DNA from: CAYJEQ01 sp964369235
GTDB taxonomy: Bacteria > Bacillota > Clostridia > Oscillospirales > Ruminococcaceae
Reading direction: 5' to 3'
DNA length: 19,220 nucleotides
Assembly (NCBI GenBank): GCA_964369235.1
Contig: CAYJEQ010000050.1
Coordinates: 1-19,220, forward strand
In this document: piece by piece, positions 13,736 through 19,220 of the stretch
Layout of the letters: each line of letters opens with the position of its first letter
Numbering within the stretch: position 1 is the first letter of the stretch
Made by a program: the position numbers and the translations under genes
Notes under the pieces: model-generated
Told to the model about the DNA's origin: nothing
Databases searched by the model: none
The model's input: the letters and a program-made list of their open reading frames with translations, nothing else

Positions 13736-14890
13736 TTACTTAGCTGTGTATTCACCATTAACGATTTCGATAAATTTAGCGCCCTTAGTAGGTTCACCAT
13801 CAGCTGTAAATGCTAGATCACCAGTTAGGCCAGCAACCTGAATTTCTGTCATAGCTGGGATTAGATCAGCACTTTCTACTGAGCCAGCTTTTTCCATAGC
13901 TGCTTTAAATACATAGATAGCATCATAACCATCAGCAGCAAACTGGTCAGGAGTTGCAGAGTAAGCAGCTTCGTATTTAGCAACGAATTCAGCAACACTT
14001 GGATCTGTAGCAAGGAATGGGCTTAGGAAGATAGCACCTTCAACTGTGGAAGTGTCAGTAACCTGAGCTAGTACACCGTCCCAGCCATCACCACCGAAGA
14101 AAGGTAGTGCCATACCGTTATCGCTTGCCTGCTGTGTAATGTAAGCAGCATCACCGTAGTAAGCAGGTACAAAGATAGCCTGAGCTGTTGTGCCTTTAAT
14201 TGTTGTTAGCTGTGTAGAGAAGTCTACATCACCTGTGTTAAATGCTTCTTCAGCAACAACATTACCACCGATTTCGGCAACTTTAGCAACGAAAGCATCT
14301 TTCATACCAGAGCTGTATTCGTCAGCATTATTGTAAATTACAGCTACATCAGAAAGACCTAGCTCATTTACAATGTAGTTAGCCATTGTTTCACCCTGTA
14401 GAGGATCGGTAAAGCATAGTCTAAAAGCATTTTCGTACTCTGTTAGGCCAGCAGCAGATCCAGATGGAGTAAGCTGTAGGATACCGTCCTGATATGTCTG
14501 ATCGATAATAGCAAGACCAGCACCACTTGTTACTGTACCCATTAGTACATCAATGCCTTCGTCCATAAGTGTGTTATAAGCTGTAATAGCTGTTTCTTCA
14601 CTTGATTCGTCATCAACAAAGTTCATCTGGAAAGTATATGTAGTTTCGCCGATAGTTACGCCACCAGCTGCGTTGATTTCTTCAACAGCAATCTCAGCGC
14701 CCTGCTTAACAGATACACCATAAGAAGCAGCAGCACCAGTTAGGGGGCCAAGACCTCCGATTACAAAGGTAGAATCAGAAGGGCCACCTTCTTCGCCAGT
14801 AGGACCACTTTCTCCAGCTGGTTCACTAGAGCATCCTGTGAAGGAGGTAATCATAGCAGCTGCAAGTAATGCGGATAATATTTTTTTCAT
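13736..14890 (-). CDS. livJ: Branched-chain amino acid-binding lipoprotein LivJ
   Basis: A 384-residue receptor of the type I periplasmic-binding fold (Peripla_BP_6 type). The N-terminus is a lipoprotein signal with the lipobox SFTGC and the lipidated cysteine at residue 20, followed by a flexible Ser/Gly/Glu-rich linker. The mature part opens with VIGGLGPLTGAAASYGVSVKQGAEIAVEEINAAGG, diagnostic for LivJ/LivK-like receptors, and continues with LMGTVTSGAGLAIIDQ. Actual specificity within amino acids cannot be read reliably. AAAGGAAA precedes ATG. It is first in the operon, has its own promoter about 120 bases upstream, and a hairpin after it should give it higher expression than the membrane genes. 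Confidence 0.95.
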   Translation of the reverse strand: MKKILSALLAAAMITSFTGCSSEPAGESGPTGEEGGPSDSTFVIGGLGPLTGAAASYGVSVKQGAEIAVEEINAAGGVTIGETTYTFQMNFVDDESSEETAITAYNTLMDEGIDVLMGTVTSGAGLAIIDQTYQDGILQLTPSGSAAGLTEYENAFRLCFTDPLQGETMANYIVNELGLSDVAVIYNNADEYSSGMKDAFVAKVAEIGGNVVAEEAFNTGDVDFSTQLTTIKGTTAQAIFVPAYYGDAAYITQQASDNGMALPFFGGDGWDGVLAQVTDTSTVEGAIFLSPFLATDPSVAEFVAKYEAAYSATPDQFAADGYDAIYVFKAAMEKAGSVESADLIPAMTEIQVAGLTGDLAFTADGEPTKGAKFIEIVNGEYTAK

Positions 14891-15002
14891 AATAATTGTT
14901 TCCTTTCAGATTGACCTAAATTATAGTAAATTTAATGACCTGTATTAACTAGTCTATTAATACTACAAACACTAGTTTTTTTAATTAACTTGTTAAAGTA
15001 AT

Positions 15003-15097
15003 TATCTGCTATCATAACTGCAAATTAATAAATAGTCAATAGTATTTGTATAAAATGTAAACTATTCCAATGCAATACACTAAAGTGATAGCAGATA
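15003..15097. promoter_or_regulatory. Pair of 12-bp inverted sites bracketing the livJ promoter
   Basis: TATCTGCTATCA (15003-15014) and its exact reverse complement TGATAGCAGATA (15086-15097) are 71 bases apart. One overlaps the livJ -10 box; the other lies about 47 bases upstream of the -35 box. Two exact sites in this position suggest a repressor that loops the DNA, but an RNA stem from an upstream promoter is also possible. Other palindromes nearby are TTAAC-TT-GTTAA (14985-14996) and ACACTATAGTGT (15187-15198). Confidence 0.5.
15011..15039 (-). promoter_or_regulatory. livJ: livJ promoter
   Basis: On the minus strand, TTGACT (15039-15034), a 17-base spacer and TATGAT (15016-15011) form a good sigma-A promoter. 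The transcript would start near 15004 and have a leader of about 115 bases. The -10 box overlaps one arm of the 12-bp inverted pair described separately. Confidence 0.7.
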
Positions 15098-15215
15098 TAA
15101 GTAGATATTATACATGTTGCATAAAAAAATATGTGTCACAATAGTAACAATGGAGTATAGTAACATATAAATAAATAAAACTTATTACACTATAGTGTTT
15201 ATCTATGGGAAACAT

Positions 15216-15250
15216 TATAAGAAAAACTGTGCATTACAAGTGCACAGTTT
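15216..15250 (-). terminator. Distal terminator-like hairpin after the EcsC-family gene
   Basis: On the minus strand, AAACTGTGCA and TGCACAGTTT (15250-15241 with 15233-15224) form a perfect 10-bp stem followed by TTTTTCTT. The stem repeats the sequence of the hairpin at 15424-15455, as if duplicated. Confidence 0.75.
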
Positions 15251-15251
15251 C

Positions 15252-15278
15252 CATATTGTAGACAAAGTCTACAATATG
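15252..15278. repeat. Perfect 12-bp hairpin with AAA loop
   Basis: CATATTGTAGAC (15252-15263) and GTCTACAATATG (15267-15278) flank a three-base AAA loop. The apex AC-AAA-GT is the same as in the hairpin at 19170-19190, although the arms differ. No T-run follows, so this is not a terminator. Confidence 0.6.
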
Positions 15279-15327
15279 ATAGACTTATTGAGAAAAGATG
15301 AAAGACAAGGAGCCAAACTTGAAAATA

Positions 15328-15368
15328 CAAGAATAATACAAGAATAATACAAGAATAATACAAGAATA
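15328..15368. repeat. 11-bp tandem repeat, about 3.7 copies
   Basis: The unit CAAGAATAATA occurs three times exactly (15328-15338, 15339-15349, 15350-15360), followed by a partial fourth copy to 15368. It is non-coding, between the EcsC-family gene and livJ, and lies between two near-identical terminator hairpins. A repeat period of one helical turn could phase the DNA, or it may simply be a slippage tract. Confidence 0.9.
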
Positions 15369-15423
15369 TATGAGTTTTATTTGAAAGTTTTTAGCGACAC
15401 AGTAATTTCGCTTTTGTCATCGG

Positions 15424-15455
15424 TCTAAAAACTGTGGATTATAACTGCACAGTTT
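15424..15455 (-). terminator. Proximal terminator of the EcsC-family gene
   Basis: On the minus strand, AAACTGTG (15455-15448) pairs with CACAGTTT (15436-15429) across an 11-base loop and continues into TTTTT. It begins 16 bases past the stop codon. Confidence 0.8.
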
Positions 15456-15470
15456 CTAAGCTAACCTAAA

Positions 15471-16211
15471 TTATCTCATTAAATACCTTTTCTTATACTC
15501 TAATTTGGCAAGTTTACTTACACGATTATAAACCCCTAGATTATTAATACCACCAACAATACCTACTAGAGGGATACCTTGTATAAACTTTTCTAGTGCA
15601 ATCCTTTTAGATAAAACTGTAGAGGTTTTTTTGATTTCCTCATTAAGATCACACTCCATATTATCGTAAAGCTCGTCGTATTCTATAAATTTACTATTGT
15701 CTTCCATAAGGGCAATCCTGATAATTCGCAGTATAAATATCTTCTCACTATGGCTCTTATAGTCAAATCCATAATTTAGGGAGGTTTCATAGATACCTTT
15801 TAATAGAGTAGAGGTAAATAGGAATATATCAGGTAATGATACACCAACAAAACCCATTGCCACACCACTACTAGCAGTAAATAAACTATTAGTAAGATTG
15901 GATTTGCTTAGGGATTTATCCATAGATTTAATGTTCTTCCTAGAAACTTTGCTGCTGATACGCATATCATTTATTTGGTGTTCTAGTATAGTGTCCTGTC
16001 TATTAAAGGATTTTTCTATGTAATCAGTGCCTTTGAGAAATATAGTGTTAAATGCCTTTTCAAAGGTTATGTCTAGGGTGGAAATAACCTTTGGGGGGAT
16101 TTTCTTATATAGGTCATTTTTTAGATTAATTGGGTTATGGCTGGTAAGGAGTTTCTTTATATCTCGGTGAATTTCGGCTAGGGCTTTCTGTCGGGGATCT
16201 TTACTTAACAT
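15471..16211 (-). CDS. EcsC-family protein
   Basis: A 246-residue protein of the EcsC family (PF12787 type), named after the third gene of the Bacillus ecsABC locus; no biochemical function is established. The family core is visible: SGVAMGFVGVSLPDIFLFTSTLLKGIYETSLNYGFDY at about residues 115-151 and the C-terminal FIQGIPLVGIVGGINN near 209, followed by a basic tail VSKLAKLEYKKRYLMR. The two glycine-rich hydrophobic stretches may sit in or on the membrane. The N-terminal third is charged and possibly helical. The start is well supported by TAAGGAGGTAAT before ATG. It is single and divergent from an ABC transporter whose permease carries a CPBP protease domain. As Bacillus EcsC is also encoded next to an ABC transporter, a functional link is a reasonable but weak inference. 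Confidence 0.85.
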   Translation of the reverse strand: MLSKDPRQKALAEIHRDIKKLLTSHNPINLKNDLYKKIPPKVISTLDITFEKAFNTIFLKGTDYIEKSFNRQDTILEHQINDMRISSKVSRKNIKSMDKSLSKSNLTNSLFTASSGVAMGFVGVSLPDIFLFTSTLLKGIYETSLNYGFDYKSHSEKIFILRIIRIALMEDNSKFIEYDELYDNMECDLNEEIKKTSTVLSKRIALEKFIQGIPLVGIVGGINNLGVYNRVSKLAKLEYKKRYLMR

Positions 16212-16249
16212 ATTACCTCCTTATTAGGCTTTAGTTTTTACTTATTATA

Positions 16250-16279
16250 ATATTATCATACATTATTATGGGAAAACAA
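16250..16279 (-). promoter_or_regulatory. Candidate promoter of the EcsC-family gene
   Basis: On the minus strand, TTGTTT (16279-16274), an 18-base spacer and TAATAT (16255-16250) could serve as a promoter about 40 bases before the start codon. Confidence 0.45.
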
Positions 16280-16319
16280 GAGCTTAGGGATTATTCATAG
16301 TTTTGCAATATAAGATTTA

Positions 16320-16347
16320 TTGCAAATTATTGTAAATATGTTATAAT
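16320..16347 (+). promoter_or_regulatory. Promoter of the ABC exporter operon
   Basis: TTGCAA (16320-16325), a 16-base spacer and a consensus TATAAT (16342-16347). The leader would be about 130 bases; I see no clear riboswitch in it. Confidence 0.65.
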
Positions 16348-16483
16348 AAACATATTTAAACACTACTTATTGTTGGGTTTGTGAGTTCTTTTAATAGCAG
16401 TGACTTATGATATGTAAATATATCAGCCTTGTTATTAGAGGTTATCTACTAGCAATTAGGAATAAAGTATAGGAGGGTTAATG

Positions 16484-17293
16484 ATGTCTATAATAGAGGC
16501 AGTGGGGATAACAAAGAGCTTTCCTCGTACTATTAGTAAAGAAGAAAAAGGCAAATTCACAGGTAAATTTAAAAAGACTAAGATAAGAGAAACTTTTAAA
16601 GCTGTGGATAGTATCGATGTTTCATTACAAGAGGGAGAGATATTAGGGGTATTAGGGCCTAATGGAGCAGGTAAAACAACGCTTCTTAGAATTTTAGGTG
16701 GGATAATGGATAGGGAATCAGGGGAGCTGTCCGTATGTGGAATGAACTATAGTGACCATAGACATCTTATAAAAGCTAAGATAGCATATATATCAAATAA
16801 TACAAAGCTTTATGGAAGATTTACTCCCGAGGAGCTTTTTTATAATTTTGGAGCACTATATGGTATGGATAAAGCTCAGATAACAAAGAGGATAGAGGAG
16901 CTATCAACTGCTTTAAAACTGACAGAGTTTATGGATAATAGGATTGAGAGTTTATCCACTGGACAAACCCAAAGAGTAAATATTGCAAGATGCTTAATAC
17001 ATTCTCCTGATATATATATATTAGACGAGCCTACTTTGGGGTTAGATGTAATAAGTAGTAAGGATATAATAGAGTTTATGGAGGGTGAGAAAGCAAAAGG
17101 CAAAAGCGTTATCTACTCCACCCACTATATGGAGGAAGCAGAATATCTATGTGATAGAATAGTGCTTATATATAAAGGTAGAATTTTAGCAGAGGGGAAT
17201 GTTACCCAGCTTAAATCTCAGTATCAGGTTAAAAGTGTAAGGGATTTATTCTTTAAATTAGCTGATATAAAGGAGGATGGCAATGAGGGGTAA
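16484..17293 (+). CDS. ABC exporter ATPase, NatA/ABC-2 type
   Basis: A nucleotide-binding subunit (269 residues from the chosen start) of an ABC-2-type exporter resembling NatA of sodium-efflux systems. Walker A is GPNGAGKTTLL (near 58), the signature is LSTGQTQRVNIARCL, Walker B and D-loop are IYILDEPTLGLDV, and the H-loop is YSTHYMEEAEYLCD; this last segment is typical for exporter ATPases. A lysine-rich insertion, EEKGKFTGKFKKTKIRE, interrupts the first beta-sheet region (about residues 20-36). Two ATGs are adjacent at 16481 and 16484; AGGAGG at 16471-16476 has the better spacing to the second. It overlaps the permease gene by 11 bases. The transported substrate is unknown. Confidence 0.92.
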   Translation: MSIIEAVGITKSFPRTISKEEKGKFTGKFKKTKIRETFKAVDSIDVSLQEGEILGVLGPNGAGKTTLLRILGGIMDRESGELSVCGMNYSDHRHLIKAKIAYISNNTKLYGRFTPEELFYNFGALYGMDKAQITKRIEELSTALKLTEFMDNRIESLSTGQTQRVNIARCLIHSPDIYILDEPTLGLDVISSKDIIEFMEGEKAKGKSVIYSTHYMEEAEYLCDRIVLIYKGRILAEGNVTQLKSQYQVKSVRDLFFKLADIKEDGNEG

Positions 17294-19130
17294 AATATTA
17301 TGGGTTTTAATTAAAAAAGAAATAACCGATGTTTTAAGAGATAAAAAGACTTTAATGGCAATGATAGGGATACCTTTACTGTTATATCCTTTAATAATGA
17401 TAGGGGTTACCATGCTTGCCCAGTTAGTAAGTAGCCAAACGGAAAGTGATACAACTACTATTTTACTACAGGGAGAAGTACCAGAAGATTTTAATGAGTT
17501 TTTAGTGTGGTATGATTTAGAAAATGTAGATTTTCTATCTGTTGTAGAAGAAGGAGAAAATGAGTATACCCTTAACTTTACAGAAGATGGGGCAGAGATA
17601 GACTATGATTCTACAATAGAGATACAGGGATTTACTACATGGGATTTTAGGGATCTTTTTAGTTCCTATAAGGTTTATCAGCTAGAAAAAGCACTTGTAG
17701 ATAATCTAGTAGTAGCAGATATAATAGATACTGATAATATTGTGTTTAATGATACAGCAACTAACACTCAGTCAGTAGGTCAGCTTCTAGGAAGTATCCT
17801 ACCTATACTGCTTCTGGTAGGGGTAACTTTAGGGGTAATATATCCTACAATAGACATAATTACAGGGGAGAAGGAACGAGGCACAATGGAAACTCTCCTT
17901 AGCCTACCTGTAACCCCACTGGAAATTGTCACATCAAAGTTTATAACAATAACCCTAGGGGGGATTGTTTCAGCACTGCTAAATCTCTTATCTATGGGTA
18001 TATCCATGTGGTATCTCATATATAGTTTTGCAGGAAATGAAGGCGCAGATATATTTACTACACTGGATTTTTCACAGTTATTAATGCCAATTTTTGTAAC
18101 AGGAATATGCCTAGTTACATTTACATTCTTAGTAAGTGCACTATCCATGATAGTAGTTTCCCTAGCAAAAACCTTTAAGGAAGCTCAAAACTATCTATCA
18201 CCACTTATGATTGTAATAATGGCACCAGCCTACCTAACATCTATACCAAACCTAAAACTAGATACCGTTACATCATTTATTCCAGTTCTTAATATATCTC
18301 TATTAATAAAAGAGGCTTTTAACTTTAATATAGACTTATCCACACTGGCACTGGTGGTATTATCTAATATAGTATACAGCGCACTGGCTATTGTAATACT
18401 GGGCAAAGTATTTTCTAATGAGAATATATTATTTGGTGATATAAAGAATTTTAGACTGCTAGAGGGTAGAAAAAACCTAGCCTATGGTGGTACACCAGGG
18501 GCTAGTGATGCAGTAGTTTTATTTTCTGTAAGTATTGTGGTACTGCTTTATGGCAGTGGTTTTCTAGCACAGAATATAGCCTCAACTGAGCTAACATTAT
18601 TTATAGTGCAGTTATTTATACTAATATGCCCACTGGCTTATGCTTACTATATTAAATGTGATTTTAAAGAAACATTTAGCCTTAATAAATTTAGCCCTAA
18701 ATATCTAGCTATTGGTATACCAATGATTTATATAGGACTTTTCGCTGTGTTACAGATACAGGAAGTATTAATGAATGCTGTACCTAGTTTAAGGGAGTTT
18801 GCAGAAAGTTTCTCTGGGGCAATAAGTTTTGATAATTTATTATTGTCAAGTTTTGTTATTGCTGTAATGCCAGGTATCTGCGAGGAGATTTTCTTTAGAG
18901 GATTTATGTTAAAAGCCTTTAAGGTAGATAAGCACCCAGCTACAGCAATATTTGTAACAGCACTGCTTTTTGGGATTTATCATATGAATGTTTTACAGTT
19001 AATAACAGGTTTAGCACTAGGCAGTGTTCTAGGCTATATAACCTATAAAAGTAAAAGTATATATCCAGCCATAATACTACACTTTTTAAATAACTTTACA
19101 GTTGTGCTAATATCCTATTATCAGGGATAG
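17283..19130 (+). CDS. ABC-2 permease fused to CPBP intramembrane protease
   Basis: A 615-residue membrane protein with two parts. Residues 1 to about 400 are a NatB-like ABC-2 permease: a cytoplasmic KKEITDVLRDKKTLMAMIG start, a first membrane helix, a large acidic external domain (about 45-160), then several helices, with ITGEKERGTMETLLSLPVTP as the coupling segment. Residues from about 410 form a CPBP (CAAX/Abi type) protease with EEIFFRGF (E534, E535, R538), FGIYHM (H567) and HFLNN (H600, N603), the complete set of catalytic-type motifs. The protease part therefore looks active. ATG at 17283 is chosen over 17277 because AAAGGAGG (17269-17276) abuts the latter. The fusion is known in Bacillota; what it cleaves or exports is not. 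Peptide or bacteriocin processing, or self-protection, is possible but unproven. Confidence 0.9.
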   Translation: MRGKILWVLIKKEITDVLRDKKTLMAMIGIPLLLYPLIMIGVTMLAQLVSSQTESDTTTILLQGEVPEDFNEFLVWYDLENVDFLSVVEEGENEYTLNFTEDGAEIDYDSTIEIQGFTTWDFRDLFSSYKVYQLEKALVDNLVVADIIDTDNIVFNDTATNTQSVGQLLGSILPILLLVGVTLGVIYPTIDIITGEKERGTMETLLSLPVTPLEIVTSKFITITLGGIVSALLNLLSMGISMWYLIYSFAGNEGADIFTTLDFSQLLMPIFVTGICLVTFTFLVSALSMIVVSLAKTFKEAQNYLSPLMIVIMAPAYLTSIPNLKLDTVTSFIPVLNISLLIKEAFNFNIDLSTLALVVLSNIVYSALAIVILGKVFSNENILFGDIKNFRLLEGRKNLAYGGTPGASDAVVLFSVSIVVLLYGSGFLAQNIASTELTLFIVQLFILICPLAYAYYIKCDFKETFSLNKFSPKYLAIGIPMIYIGLFAVLQIQEVLMNAVPSLREFAESFSGAISFDNLLLSSFVIAVMPGICEEIFFRGFMLKAFKVDKHPATAIFVTALLFGIYHMNVLQLITGLALGSVLGYITYKSKSIYPAIILHFLNNFTVVLISYYQG

Positions 19131-19169
19131 TAGGAAGAAGTATTAACATGTAAATAAAGGAACAATATA

Positions 19170-19190
19170 GTTTGAAACAAAGTTTCAAAC
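19170..19190. repeat. GTTTGAAAC hairpin after the exporter operon
   Basis: GTTTGAAAC (19170-19178) and GTTTCAAAC (19182-19190) form a perfect 9-bp stem around AAA. The arms share GTTTGAAA with the first hairpin of the trpX-trpY and livJ-livH blocks. It has only a short downstream T-run (GGGTTTTG), so it is a doubtful terminator. The window ends 30 bases later, so the rest of a possible block cannot be seen. Confidence 0.6.
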
Positions 19191-19220
19191 ATGGGTTTTG
19201 TGCTTTTCGGTTATTATAAT

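Noticed and set aside
14947..14984. Plus-strand terminator AACTAGT...ACTAGTT followed by Ts
   Set aside because: The stem is only 7 bp with a 17-base loop, and no plus-strand transcript is expected here; it lies in the livJ leader on the other strand.
15328..15368. CRISPR-like array
   Set aside because: The repeats are 11 bases and abut each other with no spacers, and no cas gene is present; it is a simple tandem repeat.

Overview
The window is AT-rich, has tightly packed genes with strong AGGAGG-type ribosome sites, uses a T-box leader, and shows lipoprotein signals and gene families typical of low-GC Gram-positives. This points to a Bacillota genome, most likely a Clostridia-type anaerobe; the genus cannot be fixed from sequence alone. 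Leucine is written mostly as CTA in the genes expected to be highly expressed (tuf, the AIM24-family gene). No transposase, phage gene, CRISPR array, tRNA or rRNA was seen, so this looks like chromosomal backbone with several families of small intergenic repeats.

Layout. 1-212 is the 3' end of tuf (EF-Tu), followed by its terminator and repeat-like hairpins. 614-1408 is a class I SAM methyltransferase. 1532-2206 is a GntR/FadR-type regulator that seems to start at a rare AUU codon, followed by a structured repeat and uxuA (mannonate dehydratase, 2457-3524). 3710-6879 is a T-box-controlled ABC importer, trpX-trpY-trpZ; the apparent specifier codon is UGG (Trp), so it is probably a tryptophan importer. 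7033-7818 is a TauE/SafE-type transporter. 8105-9821 holds an unrecognised structured leader, a zinc-dependent phospholipase C-family protein and an AIM24/TIGR00266-family protein. On the minus strand, 10054-14890 is a complete branched-chain amino acid importer, livJ-livH-livM-livG-livF. 15471-16211 (minus) is an EcsC-family protein. Divergent from it, 16484-19130 encodes an ABC exporter whose permease is fused to a CPBP intramembrane protease.

How the parts work together. Two amino-acid importers, each with a lipoprotein receptor, permease and ATPase, dominate the window. In both, the receptor gene is separated from the permease gene by a non-coding block that begins with a hairpin of the form AGTTTGAAA...TTTCAAACT and ends in nearly the same ribosome-binding and start region. 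A third copy of most of that block lies between the regulator and uxuA, about 90% identical by eye to the liv copy, with a compensatory base-pair change. That block is the strongest candidate here for an undescribed element: either a mobile repeat that supplies a translation start, or a conserved RNA structure that sets receptor-to-permease stoichiometry. Other points of interest are the AUU start of the GntR gene, the three-hairpin leader of the phospholipase-like gene, a pair of 12-bp inverted sites around the livJ promoter, and a GC-rich hairpin repeat near 9900.
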